Below are positions 46,895 to 57,571 of a stretch of DNA of 64,000 nt, in pieces. The stretch's first letter is position 1, and each line of letters begins with the position of its first letter. Below the pieces are notes generated by a model, which was given only the letters and a program-made list of their open reading frames with translations, ran no database searches and was not told where the DNA came from. A program made the translations under genes and the position numbers. Location: contig NZ_JAMOHV010000001.1 in NCBI RefSeq assembly GCF_024448505.1, positions 521,232 to 585,231 of the forward strand, read 5' to 3'. This DNA comes from Stutzerimonas degradans. GTDB lineage: Bacteria; Pseudomonadota; Gammaproteobacteria; Pseudomonadales; Pseudomonadaceae.

Positions 46895-47524
46895 ATGAAC
46901 GGACCGGAACGCATCACCCTGGCCATGACCGGCGCCTCCGGCGCGCAATACGGCCTGCGCCTGCTCGACTGCCTGGTGCAGGAAGACCGCGAGGTGCACT
47001 TCCTGATCTCCAAGGCCGCGCAGCTGGTGATGGCCACCGAAACCGATGTGGTGCTGCCGGCCAAGCCGCAGGCGATGCAGGCGTTCCTCTCGGAATACAC
47101 CGGCGCTGCTGCCGGGCAGATTCGCGTGTTCGCCAAGGAAGACTGGATGGCCCCACCGGCTTCCGGCTCGGGCGCGCCGACCGCCATGGTGGTCGTGCCT
47201 TGTTCCACCGGCACGCTGTCGGCAATCGCCACCGGCGCCTGCAACAACCTGATCGAGCGCGCCGCCGACGTCACTCTCAAGGAGCGCCGCCAGCTGATTC
47301 TGGTGCCGCGTGAGGCGCCGTATTCGAGCATCCATCTGGAGAACATGCTCAAGCTGTCGAACCTGGGCGCGGTGATCCTGCCGGCCTCGCCAGGCTTCTA
47401 TCATCAGCCGCAGACGATCGACGATCTGGTGGATTTCGTCGTCGCGCGCATCCTCAATCTGCTCAACATCCCGCAGGACATGCTGCCGCGCTGGGGCGAG
47501 CACCACATTGTTAGTGATGACTGA
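46895..47524 (+). CDS. ubiX: Flavin prenyltransferase UbiX
   Basis: A 209-aa flavoprotein that prenylates FMN to the prFMN cofactor used by UbiD in ubiquinone synthesis. Motifs are [56 protein letters not shown] and [20 protein letters not shown], plus [20 protein letters not shown]. It follows mpl after a repeat doublet and overlaps the lipoprotein gene by eight bases. Confidence 0.97.
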   Translation: MNGPERITLAMTGASGAQYGLRLLDCLVQEDREVHFLISKAAQLVMATETDVVLPAKPQAMQAFLSEYTGAAAGQIRVFAKEDWMAPPASGSGAPTAMVVVPCSTGTLSAIATGACNNLIERAADVTLKERRQLILVPREAPYSSIHLENMLKLSNLGAVILPASPGFYHQPQTIDDLVDFVVARILNLLNIPQDMLPRWGEHHIVSDD

Positions 47525-47816
47525 GATGCTCGGTCGAGCGCTGCTGTCCTTGCTCACCCTGACGCTGCTCGGCGGCTGTGCGACCGTGCGCACGCTGGAC
47601 GCCGCCAAGCCCGGCGCGCCGATCATCTATTCCGGCACGCGCCTGGATTGGTTCAGCCTTCATGGAGGCTGTTGCCCGCTGGAGCGCTTCGGCGCCGAGG
47701 CGCCACGGTATGCGGCGCTCGACCTGCCCGCCAGCGCGGTGCTGGACACGCTGCTGCTGCCATTCGCGGTGGCGACCGAGCTGGGTGTCGGCCTGGGCGT
47801 GCGTGGCGGTCTCTGA
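47517..47816 (+). CDS. YceK/YidQ-like lipoprotein
   Basis: A 99-aa lipoprotein with lipobox LLGGC (Cys near 21), then [20 protein letters not shown], and a hydrophobic [17 protein letters not shown], typical of the YceK/YidQ (DUF1375) group of unknown function. The ATG at 47517 lies in the ubiX 3' end, so translation is coupled. Confidence 0.85.
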   Translation: MTEMLGRALLSLLTLTLLGGCATVRTLDAAKPGAPIIYSGTRLDWFSLHGGCCPLERFGAEAPRYAALDLPASAVLDTLLLPFAVATELGVGLGVRGGL

Positions 47817-47899
47817 GGTGTAACTGATCCAGGTCCAGGCCGGTTGATGGCGCGACAGGCATAATCCGGCCGAACGCCCTTGGCGCAAGGAGAGCAGGA

Positions 47900-49729
47900 G
47901 TGAAAGAGCAGGCCCAGTTCCACATGAGCTACTGGTTGATCGCCATCCTGGCCTTCATCGGTATCCAGTACTTGCTGTCGGCGCAGCAGGAGATCGCCAC
48001 CATCCCCTACAGCGAATTCGAGCAGCATCTCAAGGATGGTCGCGTCGAGTCGCTGGCGATTACCGAGCGGCGCATCGAGGGCACGCTCAAGCAGCCGCTG
48101 CCGGGCGGTCAGCGCCGATTCATCGCCAATCGCGTCGAGCCGCAGCTGGCCGAGCATCTGCAGCAGTTTCCGGTGCGCTACACCGGCAAGGTGGAAAGCA
48201 CGCTGATCCGCGACCTGCTGTCGTGGATCGTCCCGGCGGCGCTGTTCTTCGGTATCTGGCTGTTCCTGCTGCGGCGCATCGGCAGCGGCATGGGCGGTGG
48301 CGGCATGATGCAGATCGGCAAGAGCAAGGCGCGGGTCTACGTCGAGACCGACATGAAGGTGAGCTTCGCCGATGTCGCCGGCGTCGACGAGGCCAAGGAC
48401 GAACTGAAGGAGATCATCGAGTTCCTGCGCGACCCGCAAACCTACGGCCGTCTCGGCGGACGCATGCCCAAGGGTGTGCTGCTGGTCGGCCCGCCGGGTA
48501 CCGGCAAGACACTGCTGGCGCGCGCCGTGGCCGGCGAGGCGCGGGTGCCGTTCTTCTCCATCTCCGGTTCGGAGTTCGTCGAGCTGTTCGTCGGCGTCGG
48601 TGCTGCGCGTGTGCGCGACCTGTTCGAGCAGGCGCGCGCGCAGGCGCCGGCGATCATCTTCATCGACGAGCTGGACGCCCTCGGCCGCGCCCGTGGTGCC
48701 GGGCCGCTGTCCGGCGGGCACGACGAGAAGGAGCAGACGCTCAACCAGCTGCTGGTGGAGATGGACGGCTTCGACACGTCCAGCGGGCTGGTGCTGCTGG
48801 CGGCCACCAACCGCCCGGAAATCCTCGATCCGGCGCTGCTGCGCGCCGGCCGTTTCGACCGCCAGGTGCTGGTGGATCGGCCGGACAAGATCGGCCGGGT
48901 GCAGATTCTCCATGTGCACCTGAAGAAGTCGAAGCTGGGCGCCGATGTCGATCCGCAGGCCATCGCCGCGCTGACGCCGGGCTTCACTGGCGCCGATCTG
49001 GCCAATCTGGTCAACGAAGCGACGCTGCTGGCCACCCGGCGCAATGCCGAGGCGGTGGGCATGGAGGATTTCAACGCCGCCATCGAGCGCATCGTCGCCG
49101 GCCTGGAGAAGCGCAACCGCCTGCTCAACCCGCGCGAGCGCGAGATCGTCGCCTACCACGAGATGGGCCACGCGCTGGTGGCGATGGCGCTGCCGGGCGT
49201 CGATCCGGTGCACAAGGTGTCGATCATTCCGCGCGGCATGGGCGCGCTGGGCTACACCATCCAGCGGCCGACCGAGGACCGCTTCCTGATGACCCGCGAG
49301 GAGCTGGAGAACAAGATGGCCGTGCTGCTCGGCGGGCGCGCCGCCGAGTGGCTGGTGTTCAGTCATCTGTCCACCGGCGCGGCGGACGATCTGGCGCGCG
49401 TCGCCGACATCGCCCGCGCGATGGTCACGCGCTACGGCATGTCCAGGCGCCTCGGCCACCTGGCGCTGGAGCGCGAACCCAATTCGTTTCTCGGCAGCGA
49501 GGCGCTGCTCGGCTTGAAGCCGCAGCACGATTACGCGGAAAGCACCGCAACGGCGATCGATGAGGAGGTGCAGGAGCTGGTGCAGTCCGCCTTCCAGCGC
49601 AGCCTGACGCTGCTCGAGGCGCGACGCGAACTGCTCGAACGCTGTGCCCGCCAGTTGCTGCAGCAGGAAACACTGGATGCCGAGGCGCTGCGCGCGCTGA
49701 GCGCCGCGCAGCCGGCGCCGCTCGTCTAG
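47900..49729 (+). CDS. FtsH-type ATP-dependent zinc metalloprotease (accessory paralog)
   Basis: A 609-aa membrane AAA protease. Two N-terminal helices flank a short periplasmic domain (about 33-105). The AAA module has [19 protein letters not shown], the pore loop FVGVGAARV, Walker [19 protein letters not shown] and [20 protein letters not shown]. The protease site HEMGH lies in [19 protein letters not shown] start at 47900 follows AAGGAG. Usual bacterial FtsH sits beside rlmE/folP; this locus and the sequence style suggest a second, stress-type FtsH rather than the housekeeping one. Confidence 0.92.
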   Translation: MKEQAQFHMSYWLIAILAFIGIQYLLSAQQEIATIPYSEFEQHLKDGRVESLAITERRIEGTLKQPLPGGQRRFIANRVEPQLAEHLQQFPVRYTGKVESTLIRDLLSWIVPAALFFGIWLFLLRRIGSGMGGGGMMQIGKSKARVYVETDMKVSFADVAGVDEAKDELKEIIEFLRDPQTYGRLGGRMPKGVLLVGPPGTGKTLLARAVAGEARVPFFSISGSEFVELFVGVGAARVRDLFEQARAQAPAIIFIDELDALGRARGAGPLSGGHDEKEQTLNQLLVEMDGFDTSSGLVLLAATNRPEILDPALLRAGRFDRQVLVDRPDKIGRVQILHVHLKKSKLGADVDPQAIAALTPGFTGADLANLVNEATLLATRRNAEAVGMEDFNAAIERIVAGLEKRNRLLNPREREIVAYHEMGHALVAMALPGVDPVHKVSIIPRGMGALGYTIQRPTEDRFLMTREELENKMAVLLGGRAAEWLVFSHLSTGAADDLARVADIARAMVTRYGMSRRLGHLALEREPNSFLGSEALLGLKPQHDYAESTATAIDEEVQELVQSAFQRSLTLLEARRELLERCARQLLQQETLDAEALRALSAAQPAPLV

Positions 49730-49742
49730 CGGTGGTCGGGCG

Positions 49743-50822
49743 CTAGCGCTCAGCCGCCTGACGCTGAGCATGTTGCGCCAGCGCCCACTCGACATGCTCG
49801 CGCACCAGCTCGGAAGAATCGTCACGCCGCGCCGCGAGTGCTTCCAGTACCGGAATGCTCGACGGTGCGTTGCCCAGGCCCACCGCCAGGTTGCGCAGCC
49901 AGCGCTCGTAACCGGCGCGGCGCAGCGGCGAGCCTTCGGTACGGCTGAGAAATTCCTCTTCGCTCCAGCGAAACAGCGCCGCCAGGTCGGCATTGTCCAG
50001 GCTGTGGCGCGGTTGGAAATCATGCTGCTCGGTCGGCCGCGCGAAGCGGTTCCATGGACAGACGATCTGGCAGTCGTCGCAGCCGAACACGCGGTTGCCG
50101 ATCTTGTCGCGCAGCTCGACCGGGATCGGCCCTTTCAGCTCGATGGTCAGGTAGGAGATGCAGCGCCGCGCATCCAGCAACCGCTCGCCAACGAACGCCT
50201 CGGTCGGGCAGACGTCCAGGCAGGCGTGGCAGCTGCCGCAGTGATCGCGCGTCACCGGCTCGTCGACCGGCAGGGCGATGTCGACGAACAGCTCGCCGAG
50301 GAAGAACCAGCTGCCGGCCTTGCGGTTGAGCAGCAGGGTGTTCTTGCCGATCCAGCCGAGCCCGGCCTGTTGCCCGGCGGCCTTTTCCAGCACCGGCGCG
50401 CTGTCGACGAAGGCGCGAAAACCCAGCGGGCCGACCACCTGCTGGATGCGTTCGGCCAGCTGCTGGATGCGTTTGCGGATCAGCTTGTGGTAATCGCGGC
50501 CCAGTGCATAGCGCGAGACATAGGCCTTCTCCGGGCTGGCCAGCTGCTGGGTCATGCGGGTGTCGCCGGGCAGGTAATCCATGCGCAGCGAAATCACCCG
50601 CAGCGTGCCCGGCACCAGCTCGTCCGGCCGCGAACGCTTGCTGCCGTGCGCGGCCATGTAATCCATCTCGCCCTGATATCCGGCCGCCAGCCAGGCATCC
50701 AGGTGCGCTTCATGCTCGCCGAGGTCGACGCCGGTGATGCCGACCTGCTGGAAGCCGAGCTCGCGGCCCCACTCCTTGATGGACTGGGCGAGGGCGGCGG
50801 CGTCGAGAGCGGAGCTGGGCAT
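49743..50822 (-). CDS. queG: Epoxyqueuosine reductase
   Basis: QueG reduces epoxyqueuosine to queuosine at tRNA position 34, using cobalamin and two 4Fe-4S clusters. The 359-aa protein contains the cluster motifs CGSCHACLDVCPTEAF and CDDCQIVCPWN, as well as AYVSRYALGRDYHKLIRKRI and GWIGKNTLLLNRKAGSWFFL. The ATG at 50822 is chosen from family length. It is divergent from nnr. Confidence 0.95.
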   Translation of the reverse strand: MPSSALDAAALAQSIKEWGRELGFQQVGITGVDLGEHEAHLDAWLAAGYQGEMDYMAAHGSKRSRPDELVPGTLRVISLRMDYLPGDTRMTQQLASPEKAYVSRYALGRDYHKLIRKRIQQLAERIQQVVGPLGFRAFVDSAPVLEKAAGQQAGLGWIGKNTLLLNRKAGSWFFLGELFVDIALPVDEPVTRDHCGSCHACLDVCPTEAFVGERLLDARRCISYLTIELKGPIPVELRDKIGNRVFGCDDCQIVCPWNRFARPTEQHDFQPRHSLDNADLAALFRWSEEEFLSRTEGSPLRRAGYERWLRNLAVGLGNAPSSIPVLEALAARRDDSSELVREHVEWALAQHAQRQAAER

Positions 50823-50854
50823 CGGAGAGTACGGCGGCGTGGCGGGCGGGTGCG

Positions 50855-50860
50855 TATAAT
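50855..50860 (+). promoter_or_regulatory. -10 box of a likely sigma-70 promoter for nnr
   Basis: A perfect TATAAT lies 22 bp before the nnr ATG. The region around -35 is GC-rich with no clear match, so an activator or extended contacts may be needed. Confidence 0.4.
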
Positions 50861-50881
50861 TCTGCCAGACATTCCGCCGCG

Positions 50882-52387
50882 ATGATCCCAGCACCGATGA
50901 CCGATTCCCTGCCCGTCGCCCTATACACCGCCGCCCAGGTGCGCGAACTCGATGCGCGCCTGATCGCTGCCGGCACCCCCGGTTTCGAGCTGATGCAGCG
51001 TGCCGCCCATGCCGCCTGGCGCGCCCTGCGCCGACGCTGGCCCGATGCGGGGGCTGTCACCGTGCTGGCCGGGCGTGGCAACAATGCCGGTGACGGCTAC
51101 CTCGTCGCCGCGCTGGCGCAGCGCGCTGGCTGGCAGGTGCGGGTGCTGGCGGTGGGCGATGTCCAGGCCTTGCAGGGCGACGCCGCGCTGGCTCTGGCCG
51201 AGGCGCAGGCGTGCGGCGTGAGTATCGAAGCCTGGCATGCCGAGGCGCCTTTGCACGGCGTATTGGTGGATGCACTGCTGGGAACGGGGATTGCCGGCGC
51301 GGTGCGCGAACCCTATGCCGGTGCGATTGCCACGATCAACGCCAGCGGTCTGCCGGTGCTGGCCATCGATCTGTCCAGCGGGCTCTGCGCCGATACTGGG
51401 CGGGTGCTCGGGCAGGCGGTGCGTGCCGATCTGAGTGTCACCTTCATCGGTCTCAAACTCGGCTTGTTCACTGCCGAGGGTCCTGATCGCGTTGGCACGC
51501 TGGTGTTCGACGATCTGCAGGCCGATCCGGGCATCGTCGCGCAGGTGGCGAGCGAGGCTGTACGCCTCGATCACGGCTCGCTGGCGCGGCTCGCGCCGCG
51601 TTCGCCGACCGCGCACAAGGGCAGCTTCGGCCAGGTGCTGGTGATCGGCGGCGATCTGGGCACCGGCGGCGCGGCCTTGCTCAGCGCCGAGGCGGCGTTG
51701 CGTGGCGGCGCCGGCATGGTGAGCCTGGCGACCCGGCCAGAGCATGTCACCGCTTCGCTGGTGCGTCGCCCGGAGATCATGTGCAGCGGGGTCGAGTCGA
51801 CCTATAGCCTGACGACGCTGGTCGAGCGCGCCGATGTCTTGGTGGTCGGCCCCGGGCTTGGCCAGGCGCCGTGGGGGCGCAGTCTGCTGTCGCTGGCAGC
51901 GCAGTGCGGGCTGCCGCAGCTGTGGGACGCCGATGCGCTGAACCTGCTGGCGGCCGGTGGCGTCCAACTGCCGACCGGCTGCGTGATCACGCCGCATCCG
52001 GGCGAGGCGGCGCGGTTGCTGCAATGTACGGTCGCCGAGGTACAGGGCGATCGTCCGGCGGCAGCGCGCGAGCTGGCCCGGCGTTATGCCTGCGTAGCGC
52101 TGCTCAAGGGCGCTGGTACGCTGGTCGCCGCGCCGGACGGACGGCTGGCGCTGTGCGACCGCGGTCATCCGGCGATGGCCAGTGCCGGCCTCGGTGATGT
52201 GCTGGCCGGGCTGATCGGCGCGCTGCTGGCGCAGGATCTCACGCCCTTCGACGCGGCCTGCCTGGGCGTCTGGCTACACGCCGCGGCCGGCGAGCGCCTC
52301 GGTGAGCAGGGGCGGGGCCTGGCCGCCGCCGATCTGATTCCCGTGATCCGTCAGTTGCTCGAGGAGCAGTCGCCATGCCTGAAGTGA
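50882..52387 (+). CDS. nnr: Bifunctional NAD(P)H-hydrate epimerase / ADP-dependent dehydratase
   Basis: This enzyme repairs damaged NAD(P)H hydrates. The N-terminal YjeF-N epimerase half (about 1-215) has LAGRGNNAGDGYLVAALAQR, GVLVDALLGTGI and VLAIDLSSGLCADTG. The C-terminal carbohydrate-kinase-like dehydratase half (about 230-500) has HKGSFGQVLVIGGDLGTGGA, VVGPGLGQAPWG and ASAGLGDVLAGLIGALLAQD. The 501-aa length is normal. An ATG at 50897 is an equally good start. It overlaps tsaE by 13 bases. Confidence 0.95.
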   Translation: MIPAPMTDSLPVALYTAAQVRELDARLIAAGTPGFELMQRAAHAAWRALRRRWPDAGAVTVLAGRGNNAGDGYLVAALAQRAGWQVRVLAVGDVQALQGDAALALAEAQACGVSIEAWHAEAPLHGVLVDALLGTGIAGAVREPYAGAIATINASGLPVLAIDLSSGLCADTGRVLGQAVRADLSVTFIGLKLGLFTAEGPDRVGTLVFDDLQADPGIVAQVASEAVRLDHGSLARLAPRSPTAHKGSFGQVLVIGGDLGTGGAALLSAEAALRGGAGMVSLATRPEHVTASLVRRPEIMCSGVESTYSLTTLVERADVLVVGPGLGQAPWGRSLLSLAAQCGLPQLWDADALNLLAAGGVQLPTGCVITPHPGEAARLLQCTVAEVQGDRPAAARELARRYACVALLKGAGTLVAAPDGRLALCDRGHPAMASAGLGDVLAGLIGALLAQDLTPFDAACLGVWLHAAAGERLGEQGRGLAAADLIPVIRQLLEEQSPCLK

Positions 52388-52845
52388 CGCTGTACGCCGA
52401 AGACGAGGCGGCCATGCTCGCCCTGGGCGCGCGGATCGCACAGGCGACCGGCGGACGCGGAGTGATCTATCTGCACGGCGATCTCGGCGCCGGCAAGACC
52501 ACGCTGTCGCGCGGGCTGATCCGCGGCTTCGGCCACGAGGGCAAGGTCAAGAGCCCGACTTTCACCCTGGTCGAACCTTACGAGATCGGCGCCGTGCGGG
52601 TGTTCCACTTCGATCTGTACCGCCTGGTCGACCCCGAGGAACTGGAGTTTCTCGGCATTCGCGACTATTTCGAGGGGAACGCGCTGTGTCTGGTCGAGTG
52701 GCCGGAACGCGGGGCCGGCGTTTTGCCAAAGGCCGACCTTGACATTACCATTACGCCGCATGGGGCCGGCCGTACGCTGCGCCTGTCGCCGCGGGGCGAA
52801 CGCGGTGACGCCTGGTGCGTCGTCCTGACCGCCGGAAATCAATGA
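52375..52845 (+). CDS. tsaE: tRNA threonylcarbamoyladenosine biosynthesis ATPase TsaE
   Basis: A 156-aa P-loop ATPase that supports t6A37 formation on tRNA together with TsaB, TsaC and TsaD. The Walker A is YLHGDLGAGKTTLSRGLIRG, switch I region SPTFTLVEPYE, then HFDLYRLVDPEELEFLGIRD and LVEWPERG. It starts inside nnr and overlaps amiB by four bases, so the run is translationally coupled. Confidence 0.97.
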   Translation: MPEVTLYAEDEAAMLALGARIAQATGGRGVIYLHGDLGAGKTTLSRGLIRGFGHEGKVKSPTFTLVEPYEIGAVRVFHFDLYRLVDPEELEFLGIRDYFEGNALCLVEWPERGAGVLPKADLDITITPHGAGRTLRLSPRGERGDAWCVVLTAGNQ

Positions 52846-54275
52846 AACGCATGAGGTTGGGTATGCGCATACGCGCGCTGGTTAGCGGTTTGGCGGTCCT
52901 GCTGGCTGCCGTGCAGGTTTTCGCCGCCACCGACGTGCAAAGCGTGCGTCTGTGGCGGGCACCGGACAATACGCGGCTGGTGTTCGACCTGTCGGGCCCG
53001 GTGAAGCACAACGTCTTCACGCTCGAGGCGCCGCACCGCATCGTCATCGATGTCACCGGCGCCACGCTCAAGGCGCAGCTCGACCAGCTGGCACTGCAGA
53101 ACACGCCGGTCGCCGCCCTGCGCGCCGGGCAGCACGACGCGAACACGCTGCGCGTGGTGATCGACCTCAAGGCGCCCGTCGCGCCGAAAAGCTTCAGCCT
53201 GGCGCCGAATCAGCAGTACGGGCATCGCCTGGTGGTCGACCTGTTCGACCAGGGCGCCGCCGCGCCGGTCGCCCAGGTGCCGACCAACAGTGCGCCCGCC
53301 AAACCGGTGCCGCCGGTGTCGCCGACGCTGCCTGCGGTCAAGCTGCCGGTGTCGCCGGGTGGCAAGCGTGACGTGGTCATTGCCATTGATGCCGGTCACG
53401 GCGGCGAGGACCCGGGCGCCATCGGTCCGGGCAAGATCTACGAGAAGACCGTGGTGCTGCAGATTGCCAAGGAGCTGCAACGGCAGATCAATGCCGAGAA
53501 GGGCTTCCGTGCCGAGCTGGTACGCACCGGCGACTACTTCATTCCGCTGCGTAAGCGCACCGAAATCGCCCGCCAGAAGGGGGCTGACCTGTTCGTGTCG
53601 GTGCATGCCGACGCCGCGCCGCGCTCGTCGGCATACGGCGCTTCGGTCTTCGCCCTCTCCGACCGCGGCGCCACCTCCGAGACGGCACGCTGGCTGGCCG
53701 ACAGCGAGAACCGTTCCGACCTGATCGGCGGTGCCGGCAACGTGAGTCTCGACGACAAGGATCAGATGCTTGCCGGCGTGCTGCTGGATCTGTCGATGAC
53801 CGCCTCGCTGTCCTCCAGCCTCAACGTCGGGCAGAAGGTGCTGAGCAACATGGGCCGCATCACGCCGCTGCACAAGCGCCGCGTCGAACAGGCCGGTTTC
53901 ATGGTGCTGAAATCGCCGGACATTCCCTCGATCCTGGTCGAGACCGGCTTCATTTCCAACCCGTCCGAGGCGCGCAAGCTGCAGACAGCCAGCCATCAGC
54001 AGTCGCTGGCGCGCTCGATCCACAGCGGCGTGCGGCAGTTCTTCCACGAAAATCCGCCGCCGGGCACTTATGTCGCCTGGCTGCGAGACGCCGGCAAACT
54101 CGCCATCGGGCCGCGCGAGCATGTGGTGCGTTCCGGCGAGAGCCTGGCGCTGCTCGCCGAGCGCTATCAGGTCAGCCTGACCTCGCTGCGTAGCGCCAAT
54201 CAGCTGCGCAACGACACCATCAAGGTCGGCCAGACGCTCAGCATCCCGGCCACCACGCTGGCCTCCCAACCATGA
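52842..54275 (+). CDS. amiB: N-acetylmuramoyl-L-alanine amidase (AmiB/AmiC type)
   Basis: A 477-aa periplasmic amidase that cleaves septal peptidoglycan. The order is signal peptide, AMIN domain (about 35-150), Pro-rich linker, Amidase_3 domain (about 185-410) with the zinc ligands in [25 protein letters not shown] and the base Glu in [12 protein letters not shown], then a C-terminal LysM ([20 protein letters not shown]). The ATG at 52842 overlaps the tsaE stop; the ATG at 52863 has a better ribosome site (TGAGG) and gives a neater signal. Confidence 0.95.
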   Translation: MKRMRLGMRIRALVSGLAVLLAAVQVFAATDVQSVRLWRAPDNTRLVFDLSGPVKHNVFTLEAPHRIVIDVTGATLKAQLDQLALQNTPVAALRAGQHDANTLRVVIDLKAPVAPKSFSLAPNQQYGHRLVVDLFDQGAAAPVAQVPTNSAPAKPVPPVSPTLPAVKLPVSPGGKRDVVIAIDAGHGGEDPGAIGPGKIYEKTVVLQIAKELQRQINAEKGFRAELVRTGDYFIPLRKRTEIARQKGADLFVSVHADAAPRSSAYGASVFALSDRGATSETARWLADSENRSDLIGGAGNVSLDDKDQMLAGVLLDLSMTASLSSSLNVGQKVLSNMGRITPLHKRRVEQAGFMVLKSPDIPSILVETGFISNPSEARKLQTASHQQSLARSIHSGVRQFFHENPPPGTYVAWLRDAGKLAIGPREHVVRSGESLALLAERYQVSLTSLRSANQLRNDTIKVGQTLSIPATTLASQP

Positions 54276-56149
54276 GCGAATTGCGCCGCATCCAGCTGCT
54301 GAGTCCGCGGCTGGCGAACCAGATTGCCGCCGGAGAAGTGGTCGAGCGGCCAGCCTCGGTGATCAAGGAGTTGCTGGAGAACAGCCTCGATTCCGGTGCA
54401 ACGCGCATCGAGGTGGATGTCGAGCAGGGCGGGGTCAAGCTGCTGCGCGTGCGCGACGACGGCTGTGGTATTCCGGCGGACGATCTGCCGTTGGCTCTGG
54501 CGCGCCATGCGACCAGCAAGATCCGTGACCTAGAAGACCTCGAGCGGGTGATGAGCCTGGGTTTTCGTGGCGAGGCGCTGGCGTCGATCAGCTCCGTCTC
54601 GCGCCTGACGCTGACCTCGCGCACGGTCGAAGCCGCTGAGGCCTGGCAGGTGGAAACCGAAGGCCGCGAGATGGAGGCGCGGGTGCAGCCGGCGGCGCAT
54701 CCGGTCGGCACCTCGGTGGAAGTGCGCGACCTGTTCTTCAATACGCCGGCGCGGCGCAAGTTCCTGCGTACCGAGAAGACCGAGTTCGACCATCTGCAGG
54801 AAGTGATCAAGCGTCTGGCGCTGGCGCGTTTCGACGTCGCCTTTCACTTGCGGCACAACGGCAAGGGCGTGCTGGCGCTGCATCAGGCGAGCGACGATGC
54901 GGCGCGGGCGCGGCGAGTGGCGGCCGTCTGCGGACCGGCGTTTCTCGAGCAGGCGCTGCCGATCGAAGTCGAGCGCAATGGGCTGCGTCTGTGGGGCTGG
55001 GTCGGCCTACCGACCTTCTCGCGCAGCCAGGCCGACCTGCAGTACTTCTACGTCAACGGGCGCATGGTGCGTGACAAGCTGGTTGCCCACGCGGTGCGCC
55101 AGGCCTATCGCGATGTGCTGTTCAACGGTCGGCATCCGACGTTCGTGCTGTTCCTCGACGTCGATCCGGCGGTGGTGGACGTCAATGTGCACCCGACCAA
55201 GCACGAGGTGCGCTTTCGCGACAGTCGCATGGTGCATGACTTCCTCTATGGCACGCTGCACCGCGCGCTGGGCGACGTGCGTCCCGAAGACCAGTTGGCG
55301 GCGCCGGCGAGCGTGACATCGGTGAGCCCGCTCAGCGGTGTGGCCGCGGGCGAGTTCGCAGGGCAGAACGAAATGAGCCTGTCGACCAGCGTGCCTGAGC
55401 GCGCGGCGGGCGAAGCGCCAGCGTGGCGCGGTGCCGGGGTTGGCTATCAGATGCAGCGTCCAGCCTCCGGCGGCCACGTCGCCGAGGCGCAGGGCGCTTA
55501 TCGGGAATTCTTCGCCCCGTTACCGGAAGCCGGCCCCGCGCCATTGCCTGCCAGTCAGGACGATGTGCCGCCGCTGGGCTATGCGCTGGCGCAGCTCAAG
55601 GGCATCTACATCCTTGCGGAGAATGCCCAGGGCATGGTGCTGGTGGACATGCATGCCGCCCATGAACGCATCACCTACGAGCGCCTGAAAACCGCGATGG
55701 CCAGCGAAGGCCTGCGTGGCCAGCCGCTGCTGGTGCCCGAATCCATCGCGGTGAGTCAGCGCGAGGCCGATTGCGCCGAGGAACACGCGCAGTGGTTCCA
55801 GAAGCTTGGCTTCGAGTTGCAGCGCCTGGGGCCCGAGACCCTGGCGATTCGCCAGACGCCTGCGCTGCTCAAGCAGGCCGAGGCGACTCGGCTGGTGACC
55901 GATGTGCTGGCCGATCTGCTCGAATACGGCACCAGCGATCGCATTCAGGCGCATCTGAACGAGCTGCTGGCGACCATGGCCTGCCACGGTGCGGTGCGTG
56001 CCAATCGTCGCCTGACGCTGCCGGAGATGAATGCGCTGCTGCGCGACATGGAGCAGACCGAGCGCAGTGGCCAGTGCAACCACGGCCGCCCGACCTGGAC
56101 GCAACTGGGCATGGACGAGCTGGACCGGCTGTTCCTGCGCGGGCGCTAG
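54272..56149 (+). CDS. mutL: DNA mismatch repair protein MutL
   Basis: A 625-aa GHKL ATPase that links MutS recognition to strand excision. It begins [20 protein letters not shown], has [35 protein letters not shown] and [18 protein letters not shown] linker (about 335-430) separates the dimerisation domain, which carries [12 protein letters not shown], the metal-binding endonuclease motif of MutL proteins lacking a MutH partner. The start overlaps amiB by four bases. Confidence 0.97.
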   Translation: MSELRRIQLLSPRLANQIAAGEVVERPASVIKELLENSLDSGATRIEVDVEQGGVKLLRVRDDGCGIPADDLPLALARHATSKIRDLEDLERVMSLGFRGEALASISSVSRLTLTSRTVEAAEAWQVETEGREMEARVQPAAHPVGTSVEVRDLFFNTPARRKFLRTEKTEFDHLQEVIKRLALARFDVAFHLRHNGKGVLALHQASDDAARARRVAAVCGPAFLEQALPIEVERNGLRLWGWVGLPTFSRSQADLQYFYVNGRMVRDKLVAHAVRQAYRDVLFNGRHPTFVLFLDVDPAVVDVNVHPTKHEVRFRDSRMVHDFLYGTLHRALGDVRPEDQLAAPASVTSVSPLSGVAAGEFAGQNEMSLSTSVPERAAGEAPAWRGAGVGYQMQRPASGGHVAEAQGAYREFFAPLPEAGPAPLPASQDDVPPLGYALAQLKGIYILAENAQGMVLVDMHAAHERITYERLKTAMASEGLRGQPLLVPESIAVSQREADCAEEHAQWFQKLGFELQRLGPETLAIRQTPALLKQAEATRLVTDVLADLLEYGTSDRIQAHLNELLATMACHGAVRANRRLTLPEMNALLRDMEQTERSGQCNHGRPTWTQLGMDELDRLFLRGR

Positions 56150-56244
56150 CCCAAGGCGCACGCGGCGACGGCGAATCGATCGTGCAGCTTGCAGCTTCTG
56201 GCTGGCAGCTTGAAACTATGCCGCCCCTCGCCGCGAGCCCACCG

Positions 56245-57216
56245 ATGTCCCGCCTGCCTCCCGCCATCTTTCTGATGGGTCCCACCGCCTCCGGCAAGAC
56301 CGATCTTGCACTGGAGCTGGCGCGCGTGCTGCCCTGCGAGCTGATCAGTGTCGACTCGGCGCTGGTCTATCGCGGCATGGATATCGGTACCGCCAAGCCT
56401 TCCCGTCAGGTGCTGGCCGCTTATCCGCATCGTCTGGTGGATATTCTCGACCCCGCGCAGAGCTATTCGGCGGCGGAATTCAGCGCCGACGCGTTGGCGG
56501 CGATGGCGGAAATCACGGCGGCGGGCCGCATTCCGCTGCTGGTCGGCGGCACCATGCTTTATTTCAAGGCGCTGCGCGATGGCCTTGCCGACATGCCGTC
56601 GGCCGATGCGCAGGTGCGCGCCGAATTGGAGGCGCTGGCCGCGCAGGAGGGATTACCGGCGCTGCATCGCATGCTTGCCGAAATCGATCCGCAGTCGGCC
56701 GCGCGCATCCATCCCAACGATCCGCAACGGCTGGTGCGTGCGCTGGAGGTCTATCGCGTCAGCGGATTGACCATGAGCGAACATCGCGCCCGACAATGGT
56801 CGCAAAAAGCTGCCGCGGGCGCGCCTGGCTCGGGCGTCTTGCCTTATACTGTCGCGCACTTGTCCATCGCTCCGGCACAGCGGTCGGTTCTGCATCAGCG
56901 CATCGAACAACGCTTTCTTCACATGGTTGAACAGGGCTTTATCGAAGAGGTCGAAGCCCTGCGTTGTCGTGGCGACTTGCATTCCGGGATGCCGTCGATC
57001 CGGGCGGTGGGCTATCGGCAGGTGTGGGACTACCTGGATGGGAACCTGTCTAGGGACGAGATGATTCAGCGCGGCATCATCGCAACCCGGCAACTGGCTA
57101 AACGACAGTTCACCTGGCTGCGTGGCTGGGGGGAAGTTGACTGGTTGGACAGTCTGTCCCGCGACAATCTGCCGCGAGCATTGAAATACCTGCAATCGCT
57201 CTCCATATTGAGCTGA
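56245..57216 (+). CDS. miaA: tRNA dimethylallyltransferase
   Basis: MiaA adds the dimethylallyl group to A37 of tRNAs reading UNN codons. The 323-aa protein has the P-loop [20 protein letters not shown], the [17 protein letters not shown] tRNA/substrate loop, [20 protein letters not shown] and [34 protein letters not shown]. The start at 56245 gives the family N-terminus; an ATG at 56218 would add nine residues. An AGCTT-rich low-complexity patch (56191-56215) lies just upstream. Confidence 0.96.
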   Translation: MSRLPPAIFLMGPTASGKTDLALELARVLPCELISVDSALVYRGMDIGTAKPSRQVLAAYPHRLVDILDPAQSYSAAEFSADALAAMAEITAAGRIPLLVGGTMLYFKALRDGLADMPSADAQVRAELEALAAQEGLPALHRMLAEIDPQSAARIHPNDPQRLVRALEVYRVSGLTMSEHRARQWSQKAAAGAPGSGVLPYTVAHLSIAPAQRSVLHQRIEQRFLHMVEQGFIEEVEALRCRGDLHSGMPSIRAVGYRQVWDYLDGNLSRDEMIQRGIIATRQLAKRQFTWLRGWGEVDWLDSLSRDNLPRALKYLQSLSILS

Positions 57217-57293
57217 CACTGCAAATTGACCGTCTATTCTCAGACAAGTGGATCGTCGGTTTACCCAGAAATTATTGAATAAAGATCCTCTAA

Positions 57294-57560
<267 letters not shown>

Positions 57561-57571
57561 GGTAGGCGTCT

